Of a stretch of DNA of 64,000 nucleotides, positions 48,455 to 60,026 are shown in pieces. Numbering within the stretch: position 1 is the stretch's first letter; each line of letters starts with the position of its first letter. The position numbers and the translations under genes were made by a program. The DNA comes from Limnoperna fortunei (lineage: Eukaryota > Mollusca > Bivalvia > Mytilida > Modiolidae): contig OX104115.1 in assembly GCA_944474755.1 (NCBI GenBank), forward strand, positions 52,270,648 to 52,334,647, read 5' to 3'. The notes below the pieces were generated by a model. It ran no database searches. It had not been told where the DNA came from and saw only the letters and a program-made list of their open reading frames with translations.

Positions 48455-50883
48455 TGATGTAATATGTGGCAGGGGAGTTGAGATAGAGACAGAAGAGATG
48501 TAATATGTGGCAGGGGAGTTGAGGCATATAGAGACAGAAGAGATGTAATATGTGGCAGGGGAGTTGAGGTATATAGAGACAGAAGAGACAGAGTCTATGT
48601 AGAGATAGAGACAGATGAGACCGAGTCTATGACAGAAGAGACAGAGTCTATGTAAAGATAGAGACAGAAGAGACAGAGTCTATGTAGAGATAGAGACAGA
48701 AGAGACAGAGTCTATGTAAAGATAGAGACAGAAGAGACAGAGTCTATGTAGAGATAGAGACAGAAGAGACAGAGTCTATGACAGAAGAGACAGAGTCTAT
48801 GACAGAAGAGACAGAGTCTATGTAAAGATAGAGACAGAAGAGACAGAGTCTATGACAGAAGAGACAGAGTCTATGTAAAGATAGAGACAGAAGAGACAGT
48901 CTATGTAAAGATAGAGACAGAAGAGACAGAGTCTATGACAGAAGAGACAGAGTCTATGTAGAGATAGAGACAGAAGAGACAGAGTCTATGTAAAGATAGA
49001 GATAGAGTCTATGTAGAGATAGATACAGAAGAGACAGAGTCTATGTAGAGATAGAGACAGAAGAGACAGAGTCTATGACAGAAGAGACAGAGTCTATGTA
49101 AAGATAGAAACAGAAGAGACAGAGTCTATGTAAAGATAGAAACAGAAGAGACAGAGTCTATGTAGAGATAGAGACAGAAGAGACAGAGTCTATGACAGAA
49201 GAGACAGAGTCTATGTAGAGATAGAGACAGAAGAGACAGAGTCTATGTAAAGATAGAGACAGAAGGGACAGAGTCTATGTAGAGATAGAGACAGAAGAGA
49301 CAGAGTCTATGACAGAAGAGACAGAGTCTATGTAGAGATAGAGACAGAAGAGACAGAGTCTATGTAAAGATAGAAACAGAAGAGACAGAGTCTATGTAGA
49401 GATAGAGACAGAAGAGACAGAGTCTATGACAGAAGAGACAGAATCTATGTAAAGATAGAGATAGAAGAGACAGAGTCTATGTAAAGATAGAGACAGAGTC
49501 TATGACAGAAGAGACAGAGTCTATGTAGAGATAGAGACAGAAGAGACAGAGTCTATGACAGAAGAGACAGAATCTATGTAAAGATAGAGACAGAAGAGAC
49601 AGAGTCTATGTAAAGATAGAGACAGAAGAGACAGAGTCTATGACAGAAGAGACAGAGTCTATGTAGAGATAGAGACAGAAGAGACAGAGTCTATGTAAAG
49701 ATAGAGACAGAAGAGACAGAGTCTATGTAGAGATAGAGACAGAAGAGACAGAGTCTATGTAAAGATAGAGACAGAAGAGACAGAGTCTATGTAGAGATAG
49801 AGACAGAAGAGACAGAGTCTATGACAGAAGAGACAGAGTCTATGTAAAGATAGAGACAGAAGAGACAGAGTCTATGTAAAGATAGAGACAGAAGAGACAG
49901 AGTCTATGACAGAAGAGACAGAGTCTATGTAGAGATAGAGACAGAAGAGACAGAGTCTATGTAAAGATAGAGACAGAAGAGACAGAGTCTATGTAGAGAT
50001 AGAGACAGAAGAGACAGAGTCTATGACAAAAGAGACAGAGTCTATGTAGAGATAGAGACAGAAGAGACAGCATCTATGTAAAGATAGAAACAGAAGAGAC
50101 AGAGTCTATGTAGAGATAGAGACAGAAGAGACAGAGTCTATGACAGAAGAGACAGAATCTATGTAAAGATAGACAGAAGAGACAGAGTCTATGTAAAGAT
50201 AGAGACAGAAGAGACAGAGTCTATGACAGAAGAGACAGAGTCTATGTAAAGATAGAGACAGAAGAGACAGAGTCTATGTAAAGATAGAGACAGAAGAGAC
50301 AGAGTCTATGACAGAAGAGACAGAGTCTATGACAGAAGAGACAGAGTCTATGACAGAAGAGACAGAATCTATGTAAAGATAGAGACAGAAGAGACAGAGT
50401 CTATGTAAAGATAGAGACAGAAGAGACAGAGTCTATGACAGAAGAGACAGAGTCTATGTAAAGATAGAGACAGAAGAGACAGAGTCTATGTAAAGATAGA
50501 GACAGAAGAGACAGAGTCTATGACAGAAGAGACAGAGTCTATGTAAAGATAGAGACAGAAGAGACAGAGTCTATGACAGAAGAGACAGAGTCTATGACAG
50601 AAGAGACAGAGTCTATGTAAAGATAGAGACAGAAGAGACAGAGTCTATGTAAAGATAGAGACAGAGTCTATGACAGAAGAGACAGAGTCTATGACATAAG
50701 AGACAGAGTCTATGACAGAAGAGACAGAGTCTATGTAAAGATAGAGACAGAAGAGACAGAGTCTATGTAAAGATAGAGACAGAAGAGACAGAGTCTATGA
50801 CAGAAGAGACAGAGTCTATGTAGAGATAGAGACAGAAGAGACAGAGTCTATGTAAAGATAGAGACAGAAGAGACAGAGTCTAT
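48455..50883 (+). repeat. GACAGA-rich minisatellite with mixed 21- and 32-bp units (~2.4 kb)
   Basis: It opens with three 41-48 bp units containing TGTAATATGTGGCAGGGGAG (from about 48455, 48497 and 48542). Then it becomes a long run of AGAGACAGAGTCTATG followed either by ACAGA (21-bp unit) or by TAAAGATAGAGACAGA / TAGAGATAGAGACAGA (32-bp units, A and G forms). The three unit types recur in non-random order, with runs such as short-G-A-G-short repeated along the array. The plus strand is purine-rich throughout. It ends abruptly at TCTATTTTAATTTG. Confidence 0.96.
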
Positions 50884-51404
50884 TTTAATTTGTTTTTACA
50901 TTTACTGTATTAAAATTGGCAGTAATTGCTTTGCAGTATTCATTAAGCTTGATGGGGGACTTCAAACATTTTGGGAAAACTTATGGTCATCATGCATTTA
51001 AGTATTTAATTTGTTCAGAAGTATCCAATTAAAGGTGGTCTGTGTTAATCTACAGATCAAAAGGGCCATGAAACAAAAATAATCTTGGTTAAAGAACAGT
51101 CATTAACTTTGATCTAAGTTTGTGCAAGGCCATAGAATTGCTGTAAAACAGAGGGTAGCACAGATATTCAGTTTCCCATTAAGACTCATGTTAAGGTGTA
51201 GATATTTTGAACTGGCTCTTTATGAAACATTTGTTTAATTGAATAATCTTTTTGTTTGTTGTAAATAATCTCTTTGAAGTTATTTTAGATTAAGGTAGAT
51301 TAAGGTGATAACCAGTATGGGAGGAGACTATAAATGATATGAAGGCTAAACATGAAACGTACTCATAAATTATGAAGTTGATCAGCAGATATCATTTAGG
51401 TTTT
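50884..51404. other. Intronic stretch, nothing recognised
   Basis: Contains a short direct repeat (TAGATTAAGGTAGATTAAGGTGAT near 51287-51309) and nothing else of note. Confidence 0.5.
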
Positions 51405-51600
51405 GTGCCTTTGGATTGGGTTTACATCCACTGTCCTCAATTTTTCAGCTATTTCAGTATTTATTTGGGTGGTAAAGCTCAAGGATCTTGTGTAGGAAAA
51501 CTTGCAACCCTTGTCTATGTTTGTTAGAATCACTCTAGTGTTTACAACCCATGTAATCAATAGTAGATGATGACTCACTACCTTAACCACTCGGCCACCA
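51405..51600 (-). mobile_element. SINE family A, diverged copy with intact box A end
   Basis: On the minus strand it starts TGGTGGCCGAGTGGTTAAGG (box A well preserved), then a decayed box B, CAAGTTTTCCTACAC and AGCTGAAAAATTG. The tail is degraded. Confidence 0.8.
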
Positions 51601-51764
51601 CATTAAGTAAAGTATTTCTTTCCCTCCACCTCCCCACTCCCTGAACAAAGTGTTATATGTTTATCTATGTATTTTATTGTTTGAAAGAAAACCTTTTAGT
51701 CATTGTCTAACAGGTAAATTTATGCAAATTATAACAAGGTGAAAAATGTTAAGACTTCATTTCA

Positions 51765-51950
51765 GAAAGGTTTAATATTCCCTTGTGTATGATTAGAGTT
51801 ACAGAACCATAATAGGTTTATAATACCTCTCTGTAAACTCTCTGTTAGAGTACTCTGTTGTAGAGTTCTGGACTAACATGGTAGGTGTCTCAGTATCAAT
51901 CACCATTGGTGACGACTGATAATTTTCTCAGGAGATTCATGCTGTACAGT
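51765..51950 (+). mobile_element. Family C tRNA-like SINE, degraded copy 1
   Basis: Aligns by eye with 52080-52285: TCCCTTGTGTATGATTAGAG, ACAGAACCATAATAGGTTT, TTAGAGTACTCTGTTGTAGAG, CAATCACCATTGGTGACG and GATAATTTTCTCAGGAGA. The tRNA-like boxes are largely destroyed. Confidence 0.55.
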
Positions 51951-52079
51951 TGCATTTAGCACCCAACTAAAACCCCACAGTGGTTAGAATGTAACTGAAA
52001 ACTATTATGACGGGGTTTGAAGTTGATATATTGTTATACCAGGGTTTGAAGTTAGTATATTGTTATTATGGTAAAAAGA

Positions 52080-52285
52080 GTTGAAAGAAGTGTTGATGGG
52101 ATCCCTTGTGTGCAGACAAAGGTATAGAACCAGTACAGGTTTGTGATTCCCTCTATTAGCTGTGCTATTAAAGTACTCATTTAGCTCAGTTAGTAGAGCA
52201 ATTGAATACCATAGTAGGAATTCTGGGATCGATTTCCAGTATGTACTGCAGGTAATTTTCTAAGGAGAATCTGCTGTAAAGGTTA
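52080..52285 (+). mobile_element. Family C tRNA-like SINE, copy 2 with recognisable Pol III boxes
   Basis: The core TTTAGCTCAGTTAGTAGAGC matches a tRNA D-arm/box A. GGGATCGATTTCC, 40-50 bp downstream, matches box B/T-arm. Flanks match the copy at 51765-51950, about 315 bp upstream. Not a functional tRNA: the stems do not close and there is no acceptor arm. Confidence 0.65.
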
Positions 52286-53289
52286 TATATACAGACCTAA
52301 TTCAATGTTCTTACAACAAACGCTTCAATTAACCTGTATAATATTTACTCAGACTGACAAGACGATCTTTTAAGCAAAAAAGTAAGTACATTACAAACCT
52401 GATATTTAAATTATGAAGACATAGTATTCTCAATTCAATTTCATGTGAAAAATAAAATTTCTTTTTTTTTTGACATAAATAGTTACATTTGATACCCTAC
52501 AGAGTTTTGCTAATGCTATCATTATACATAATGGCCCTTTTAGTTCATGACTTTGCACATTAGTACTTTAATAATTGGATCATTTTATATAATTTATTAC
52601 ATAATGTCCTTCTTTACTTTAATTATTCTTTAATACATTTGATATTTTGCTGTGGATATTTTTTCAACCATAATAATCTGTGTGCCACTCATATTATGAA
52701 CATCTAACCTTAGATAATATTGCTGTCAATCAAATTCTCTCAGCCAGATGTTAATATGACAGTCTTTTGTGCAATAGCAAGGGAGGCAACTTGCCAAAAA
52801 CACAACAAATTTTCATTGATTGCACCTGATTGCACCATAATCTCTTTGTCAGAGATCAAGAATCTCTTATATAAGAAGCTTATGTAATATTACTGTTTTA
52901 TGGTTTTTGGGGAACTATTTTGTTACATATCAAACAGCAGTGTATTTATGTTGAAAAATGTATATGGGTAAAGATATGAGCTCGGAGGTGAAAAGGTCAG
53001 AATTTAAAATGCACTATATGACCCTGAGAAAGCATGATGAAAACATCAAGGTTTCATTTTGGATATATCACCTTTTAGTCTTACAGTTATATATAATTAA
53101 AAAATATATGTCAGAAAAGAATTGTATAATTTTATTAAAACTGCCCAGATGTTGAAGAAAATTAGTTATTTTTTTTAATTTGAAACATACACCCTGTTAT
53201 AAATGTTAATTTCCTTCCAAATTGTTCCCATTATCCTGCAAGTGTAATTTATTTGACTATTTATTGTTCATTATCAGGAGTATTATATA
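52286..53289. other. Intronic AT-rich stretch, nothing recognised
   Basis: No exon or repeat landmark. The plus-strand frame at 52958-53155 looks random. Confidence 0.5.
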
Positions 53290-54315
53290 TATCTGTTAGT
53301 GAATGCAACTCATGTCAATATCTGTATGTCCGTTTGTCTGTGCATTCTTAGGTTAAAATATTTTCCATTTTCGTTTTTCTTAGCAGTCATACTGATGTAT
53401 CTTTATGATATCTGATCAGTGGCCATTATGTTGAACATTGGTTTCTGTATCTCACATGGATCAGAGGTTAATATAAGCTATTGAAATTCATCAACTTTTA
53501 AAATGATTATCATCTTTTTTGAGAACCATTGAACCTGGGACTGGTATAACTAAACTTGAATAATAAGTAGATGCCATGACATGGCAGAAAAATTGCTTAA
53601 AGTGGCATAAAACATTTAAAGGTTCCTGATTGAACCAAGTTTCATAAAATACTTTAGCAGAAATGTTCATGGCAAGCTCCTTTCTGAGTGTTGTTATTTT
53701 TGTGCAGATATATTGACAAACATGGCTACCATGACAGATTCTTGTTTCTGATTGGCTATCTTTGAAAAAATCTTTTCCAGAACCACTGAATAAATATAAA
53801 CTTTACTTGGAAGATATGTTCTTGTTAGGGTGCTTAACATGTGTTGTTACTGATATTTGTTGCCAAAGCTGTAAGTTTTAAGTCCAAATTTACATGGTAA
53901 CCAAACCCTATAGGAAGTAAGTTTTTAGTCTTCTTTTCAAAACTAAATTATCTTCTCTGCCATTAGATCAAATGTTTTTTTAACTCTGTACAACTGATGA
54001 GTGTACAGTCTTTTACAATGACTCCTAAATTTGCCTTATTAATTTGAAAAACATGTCAGCCATTGGCAATCCATGTTTCTAATTGGCTGACATAAAAAAT
54101 CCTCTTCACTGAAAGTACATGTCCAAATGTCTTGTAATTTGGTACATATGATGATTGTGTGAACTTCTACAAACACTCCTCATTGTGTCGTTTAATTTTA
54201 GAAATAACAATGGGTTTTTTTTATTGGCTTAAATTTATTTGTTTTTTATTCCACATCACAATCCTAACTGAACTTTCAAGGTGAGCCATTTATGCCCTCT
54301 GTAGCCTCTAGTTTC
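53290..54315 (+). mobile_element. Old copy of the AGCTCACCTG-type dispersed element
   Basis: Shares the terminus AAGGTGAGCCATTTATGCCC..GTAGCCTCTAGTTT with the element at 44688-46162, and has recurring decayed internal blocks (CTTTTCCAGAACCACTGAAT, ACATGGCTACCATG, GCTCC/ATGACTCCT). TGTATGTCCGTTTGTCTGTGC near 53323 may be its head. The body is strongly diverged. Confidence 0.55.
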
Positions 54316-54572
54316 TGTCACTGTTATTGATTTCATTGGTCAGATTTTATTTGGCAAAAACAAATAATTGATTTTATAGTGTTAGATGTTTATGTATTAT
54401 GTCAGTTTGAAAAATTACATAGAAATGTGTACTCCATCTGGTTATGAAAGATAAAGGGTAAAGTGTTGTTTGTTCTCATTTTACCACTTGGTTAAAAGTT
54501 GTGTTCTATTCATTAGATCAGCACCAAATTATTATTTAACAAGTCTTTATGGCAGATTATTGCATAAACTTA

Positions 54573-54776
54573 TCTGAGATTGCGGGTTTGATTCTCACTG
54601 CAGGCAGGGTGTACTCGACTCCAATCTTAATTGACAAGGATTGCCAATTTTCCTACCGCAGGTCGGGGGTTTTCTCCGGGTACTCCGGCTTCCTCCCCCA
54701 TTAAAAACTGGACACCAGGATATAGCTACAAATTGCTGAAAGTGGCGTTAAAACACCATCAAACAAAAACAAACAT
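54573..54776 (+). mobile_element. SINE family A, well-preserved 3' two-thirds
   Basis: Starts at the box B region (TTGCGGGTTTGATTCTCACTG), then GCAGGGTGTACTCGACTCC, CCGCAGGTCGGGGGTTTTCT, CCGGGTACTCCGGC, ATTAAAAACTGGACACC, TGCTGAAAGTGGCG and an AAACAAAAACAAAC tail. The box A end is missing. It looks younger than most copies here. Confidence 0.9.
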
Positions 54777-54788
54777 AAACTTATCAAT

Positions 54789-54875
54789 TTGATACCCCCG
54801 CTGCCAATAAGGGATAGAAGTATACTGCTGTTGGTCTGTGAGTGAGTGTGTGTATCTGTCCCTAGTCATTTTTTC
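54789..54875 (+). repeat. Head fragment related to the CCCCCGCT-type dispersed element
   Basis: TTGATACCCCCGCTGCC..TAAGGGATAGAAGTATACTG followed by TGTGAGTGAGTGTGTGTATCTGTCC resembles the left end of the element at 63763. It seems a decayed relative. Confidence 0.4.
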
Positions 54876-55579
54876 ATTTTTTAAGCAATAATAAATAATA
54901 CCACACTGAAATTAATTGTCAGCAGCTTTGTATGAACAAGCCATATTGTGAAATTCATTTTCAGACCTCTAAAACTTGTACTTCTTGTTTACCGACATAG
55001 TCAATTTTCCTTTTCCATCCATATCCATTTTCTGTCACATTTTCTCAGCAATGATAAATGATACAATACTGAAAATTCTTAATTAGTTAAGTGTGACCGT
55101 GCCATATTGTGGGGTTCATTTAGAGACTTTACCTTCTTGTTAACTGACTGTCAATTTTCAGTCACCTGTAACCATTTTGTATAAAGTTATAGAGTGTGGG
55201 TATCATCAGAAAGAATTAGCTTGTTTATTTTTACACTGAAAAATGTTTGGGATGAAAAACTTGTTATACAATATTCTGTGATTGTAAGGATTGAATGTCT
55301 TTGCATAATGATGCTTATCAAATATTCTATCTGACAGTGGAGACCTTAAATCAATACAAAAAATGGTGCTCTTGAGAATGTTTATCTTTTTATATTTTCA
55401 TCAAATCAGATAAACATTATGATGGAGACAGACCCCTCTTGAGTAAAAATACAAATTGAATTTCTGAAAGAGAAAAAACTAGTTTTTGTACATAAATTCA
55501 TAATTGTTTGTATATGTAAGATTTTCATATATTTAACCTTTTGTTCTTATCTTAAACTTAATTACAACAGTAGTTAAAC

Positions 55580-56110
55580 AGGTTTTCCAAGAAAAAAATT
55601 GGATATTAGATTGGCACATGTCGGTGTGCTGCAAACAGAGGGTTTCCAGTCAATAACTGCAGTTTGGATAAACCAATCTTGCTGCAACTTTGGATATGGC
55701 AAGCTTGCATTAAGACCTAGCATGGGGTAGAATTTAGGACCAGGCAAGGTCTAGGTCACTGTTACCAAAAATAAAAAACCAGCTTCTGGTAAAAATCTTT
55801 AGTTTTGATAAACCAATCTTGCTGAAACTTTGGATATAGGAAGCTTGAACAAAGACTAGCTTGGGATTGGATTTTGGGCCAGTCGGGTCAAGGTCACTGA
55901 TAATAAAAGTAGAAAAACAGTTTACAGTCAACAACTGAAGTTCGGAAAACTAATCTTGCTGAAACTTTGGATATAGCACACTTGCATGAAGACCTAGCCT
56001 GGGATTGGATTTGGAGCTTATCTGGTCAAGGTGTAGGTCACTGTTACTAAAAATTGGAAAACAGTTTACACTGAGTATACTACTAAAATTTGATAACTTG
56101 GTTTTGAGGC
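55580..56110 (+). repeat. Three tandem ~150 bp repeats of a dispersed element
   Basis: The block AACCAATCTTGCTG.AACTTTGGATATGG.AAGCTTG..AGACCTAGC..TGGGATTGGATTT..GGTCAAGGTCACTGTTAC occurs three times, at about 55671, 55812 and 55950, each ~70-85% alike by eye. No coding potential. The minus-strand frame 55734-55934 is a by-product of the repeat. Confidence 0.8.
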
Positions 56111-56171
56111 ACATTTCTTGTTTTACTATATATTGGCATTGATAACTTCTTAATTGTTATATTCTTTTCAG

Positions 56172-56270
56172 GCCAAATGTCTGTAAAATAAAAGAAGTAT
56201 TTGGAACAGGAGAACGTTTCTATCAAGGTTTCAGTGATAAAAGACCTAACAGAATATGTGACCGGCCCAC
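56172..56270 (+). CDS. EMI/FAS1 protein, coding exon 2: N-terminal EMI domain
   Basis: Acceptor TTCTTTTCAG, then G completing the Gly from exon 1, followed by PNVCKIKEVFGTGERFYQGF and ending RICDRPT. This aligns by eye with the EMI domain of TGFBI/periostin (NVC..V.GT..KY....KIC). The donor must be at 56270/56271 (GTAGGT), because reading on gives an in-frame TAG. The exon spans residues about 59-91 and leaves two bases. The family usually has a Cys between the first Cys and the RIC/KIC Cys. None is present here, so one EMI disulfide partner appears lost or moved. Confidence 0.9.
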
Positions 56271-56815
56271 GTAGGTATTGTTGTTTTACTTTATTTGTAC
56301 AAAAATTACCTATTTTGGTAAATGTAGGAGTTGCTTCCCTTAGGCAGGAGTTCTAGTACTGCAAAGTTACATAACAATGCATAGTTTGTTTTTAGTAGTA
56401 ACATATTGCTATTGACATATTTGGACTAAAATAACAAAGTTACTTACTACTTAAAATATTTTAATCCACACTTGCAGTGTAATAAGGTTTTGACTTTTTA
56501 AAATAAAAATTTTAAAGTACAAATTGATTGCAAGAATATATAGATTAAAATTTGTATATTTTTAATAAATGGTATTGATGATAAAGATCAGATGAAAGAA
56601 TTAGAAAATTTTGATTAAATCTCTTAACTTTCCAATAAAAACTATTTATCAAAAAAGAAATATACATGCACAGGAAGTGGATGTTGGGGTAGACCAGTAG
56701 TTTGATTTCACTGCATGTCACTGTATCTATGACCTTTCATGTTCGAGATCATGTCACTTTGTGTTTGAGGTTAAAAAGAATGTATGTCAGTAATTGACCT
56801 TGCTATTTATTCCAG

Positions 56816-56880
56816 ATTTATCAGATATACCTGTTGTACTGGTTACAGTAAAGAGGCAGGGGAGAAAGGATGTCCTATCA
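56816..56880 (+). CDS. EMI/FAS1 protein, coding exon 3: C-terminal EMI domain
   Basis: Acceptor TTTATTCCAG, donor ATCA then GTAAGT. It encodes TFIRYTCCTGYSKEAGEKGC plus PI, matching the EMI end pattern (YECCPGY..GEKGCP) of the TGFBI/periostin family. The double Cys and the final Cys are all present. Phase is 2 in and 1 out, so it joins exons 2 and 4 without gain or loss. Residues about 92-113. At 65 nt it is too short to be noticed as an open frame on its own. Confidence 0.9.
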
Positions 56881-59196
56881 GTAAGTTTCTAAAATACCAT
56901 TAATTGTTTTCATAGTACTCCCTTGAAAAAAATGAAGAAAACACAAATTATCTACCCTTTTCAAAAATAGAGTTTGAATGTCGTGTAACTTAGATATTTC
57001 TAGAATTAGGAAGATTACCACAAAGAAACAAGAAGAAAGTACAATCAAGAAACCTACTTCTTAAGGAGGCATTTACTTGTGAACAAATTTGGATGCAAAC
57101 ATGTGTATATTTGATATACATGCAAATAAAATCCAAGATGTTATTGTCCAAAATTCACGGGATGTAGCTGGAGTAAATCTGAGTAGATCTGGCAAGTTCA
57201 TTAAGAGGTCAGATAATTAGAAAAAAAGTCATTATACTTGATTTTCATAGGTATATAACAGACATTTTACTAATAAAATTAAGTAAAGTGATACAAATAA
57301 ATTATTCTTGTTGAACTTTAACCTTGAACCTTATTTAGCTGTTAAAATGTTAAAACTAATTGCCAAATTCAAAATAAGCCATCATTCTGTTGAAATAGCG
57401 TAGTCATAGTAAAATACCCAGAGAAATCAAAATATAAGATAATTATCCCTCCCCTTTTCTGTTCTATTGCCACAAAAATCAGCAGCTTAGAAAAAAATTA
57501 GCTTCAGAAATTACTGAAATAATGAAACAATGTGAAGGATTTAAATGAGAAACATAACTCTATATTTTTATTACAACATTTTCAAACATTTTCAAGTTCG
57601 GTTCCTTTTTAAAACAGTCAGTTGTAATAAGGTCAATTAAAGGACTCATGTTATGTAGAATAATTGGTTATAATATTGTACATTTTTTTTTATGTATGTT
57701 GAAATAGCCTAATAATAGGTGTATTAAAGAAATTATTTTAAAAAATGCTAATACAAATTATCAGTTTTATGAAAATATAATTTTCTAAGGGGAAAGATCC
57801 AGAAATACATTTATTTTAATTTTCAAAGAGAAATTATATGTTGACATGGTTATTCCATAAATCTTTGGTATCACTGAAAACCAAATGACAGCCTATCCAA
57901 TTAAGCAAGATAAAGTGTACATGTCTGTCATTCTTGCATAAATTTCTGTCTTCCTACCAAGATGTGCTAGGGGATAAAGCTGGTACATTTCAATTACAAG
58001 AAACAAATTGTTAATTGGCAAACAAAAAAAATGGAGTAGAAACCTCAAATGAATTGATGCATCAGCTGTTACGATACAGCTACTGAAATACCACACAAGA
58101 TTTCTGCATTTCAAAAAACATAAAAACTACAACCTGTCACACCTCAGTTCAGATCAAGAGATTATTCTGTAGCATTTGTATAAACAGTTACTGATTACAT
58201 TGATTAAAAGATAATCTTGTCTTTTTCTTTAAAATTGAAGGACTTTTAATGCATGCAATTTGAATTTAGGTTCACAAAAATTGACAGTATTCAAAGATTA
58301 TGTATTGACTGCAGATGGTTCACACAATTTTGAAAATATTTTGTTTTAGTGATGTATTATTAATGGTTTAATATTTTTTGTATTCTTTTGCATTTGTTTG
58401 TATACTGCAAATAAATTGAGGCTTGGTAAAATTGATGTGTTGGGTGCAGATCCTTGTCTAAATAAACATAGTTTTATTAAATTTGCATTGGCTCATTACT
58501 TTTGAGTACAACCAGCCTCTTTCTAATCTCAAGAGGAACACATTTAGATTTGAGAATAATACAATTAACTATCATTTGTGTTTACCAAATGAATAGATTT
58601 ATTGATAGTTGGTTTTTATTTCCCACAAGACAGTTGGGCAGCATTTGGATTTTCAGTGTGTCTGTTCATTCCTTCGTTCATCTGTCTGTTCATTTATTCT
58701 TTTGTCTGTCCCAGTTCAAGTTTACCTTTGTTTTTTTATTTCTTTAATAAAGATGACATAACATTTTTATGAAATTTAACAAAAAGTTACAACATGATGA
58801 GATCTTCTCAATGGCAAAACTTTATATGGCTACACCAAATACTTCAGGGTTAAGTGAACTTTGAAAAAAGGGAGTGTTTACCAATGTGGGCCAAGTGGGA
58901 CATAAGTCCCAGACTTCTCTTGTTGTTAAGGCTCTACAACTTAGTGGTGGATGACCTGTAGTAATCAGTCTGTGTGTGTTTGTGTGTGTTGTGTGTGTCT
59001 GTTTGTCTGTCTGGTGGTGAAATGTTATTTACTGAATGATAAACTTAAATCAATCAGTTAAGTACATAAGGGGAAATAATCCAAACACAAACCTCACAAT
59101 TGCTAAAACAAAACACTAAAAAATTAAAGAAGTATGTATTATTGGAAACAGATATTACTGACAAAGACCTTTGACCTGTTTTAATTTCTTTTACAG
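56881..59196. other. Intron 3 of the EMI/FAS1 gene
   Basis: 2.3 kb, GTAAGT to TTTTACAG. Mostly AT-rich unique-looking sequence. A stretch near 58880-59012 contains (TG)n/(TCTG)n after TTAGTGGTGGATGACCTGTA, a weak relative of the dispersed-element head at 62610-62830. Nothing coding was recognised. Confidence 0.7.
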
Positions 59197-59365
59197 CCAA
59201 ACCCCTAACCAACATTGTTGAGACTGCAGCAAACAAGTTGTTACTCCTCAAGTTTTCATCTTTGCTAACTAACACAGAATTAGAGGAGAGTCTCAAATTT
59301 GAGGGAGCATTCACTGCATTCATACCAATAGATGAGGCATTCCAAAATATCTCCTACGATGACAG
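59197..59365 (+). CDS. EMI/FAS1 protein, coding exon 4: FAS1 domain 1, first half
   Basis: Acceptor TTCTTTTACAG, donor GACAG then GTGATT. It encodes TKPLTNIVETAANKLLLLKF followed by SSLLTNTELEESLKFEGAF and TAFIPIDEAFQNISYDDR. FTAFIPIDEAF is the conserved FAS1 H1-type motif (FT.FAPxxxAF); here Ile-Pro replaces the usual Ala-Pro. The upstream helices match the alpha-helical start of FAS1. Residues about 114-169. Two bases (AG) carry over to exon 5. Confidence 0.92.
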
Positions 59366-60026
59366 GTGATTCATGGTTTATAGATAATATGCAGTATAAG
59401 CTGTTTCCTGTCACAGGGTTGTAACTTTCTTGCTTGATGATAAACAACTGTATTTTGCAACATCCACAAATAAAGTCGAACATTTGAGTAAAAAAAACGG
59501 AGATAATGCATTTCTTTGTTGATTGATTGATTTAATTTTTTGCAGTTCAGCAATTTTAAATCCATATTATGGCTTCCAGTTTTTGATGGAGGTTGAAGCC
59601 ATAGTACCCAATGAGAACCAGATCATAGACAGGAAGACTTGCAGTCCTTGTCAATCATGGCTGGGCTATTTATGTTTTTTTTTAATTTATTTCTGCAAAT
59701 AGGTACAAACATTCCCCATAACCAATCACTTGGCCAGTTATTTGGTTTTCATCTTTTGGGTTTTTTTTATTATTACTGATAAAACTCTTCTTTTAAAATT
59801 CTGTATTAATTTTTTAAATTTCATAGGCACCTCTTAAATTCAGGCAATGAATGCCTTTTTATAAACCTCACCTGCTTTATCAGATATCAGAACCAACTGT
59901 CAAACAATTGATAGGCATGTATATAATCAAAAACAGCTGTACTATAATTTACATAATAAAAACAAATAAAGTGTTCTCAGATTAACTATTGTTTTAACCT
60001 CTGAACTAAAATTTCTTTTTACTTAG
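59366..60026. other. Intron 4 of the EMI/FAS1 gene
   Basis: GTGATT to TTACTTAG. It contains an old minus-strand family A SINE at 59523-59730 (GCAGTTCAGCAATTTTAAAT, ATGGCTTCCAGTTTTTGATG, GACTTGCAGTCCTTGTC). Confidence 0.75.
59523..59730 (-). mobile_element. SINE family A, strongly degraded intronic copy
   Basis: Landmarks retained: CAGCAATTTTAAATCCATATTATGG (3' domain), CCAGTTTTTGATGGAGG, GTACCC and AGGAAGACTTGCAGTCC. The head is unrecognisable. Confidence 0.6.

Larger units (their letters stand above)
43171..56171 (+). other. Intron 1 of the EMI/FAS1 gene (~13 kb), repeat-filled
   Basis: Bounded by GTTGGT at the donor and TTCTTTTCAG at the acceptor. It contains an unassigned antisense open frame, several SINEs, a nested 1.47 kb element, a 2.4 kb minisatellite and old dispersed repeats, listed separately. 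No additional exon of the gene is needed to keep frame between exons 1 and 2. Confidence 0.8.

Noticed and set aside
48455..50883. CRISPR-like array or coding repeat protein
   Set aside because: Units are contiguous with no unique spacers, there is no long open frame through them, and the host is a eukaryote. It is a minisatellite.
52183..52255. Possible tRNA gene (TAGCTCAGTTAGTAGAGC)
   Set aside because: No complementary acceptor stem and a degenerate T-arm; it belongs to a repeated SINE-like unit.
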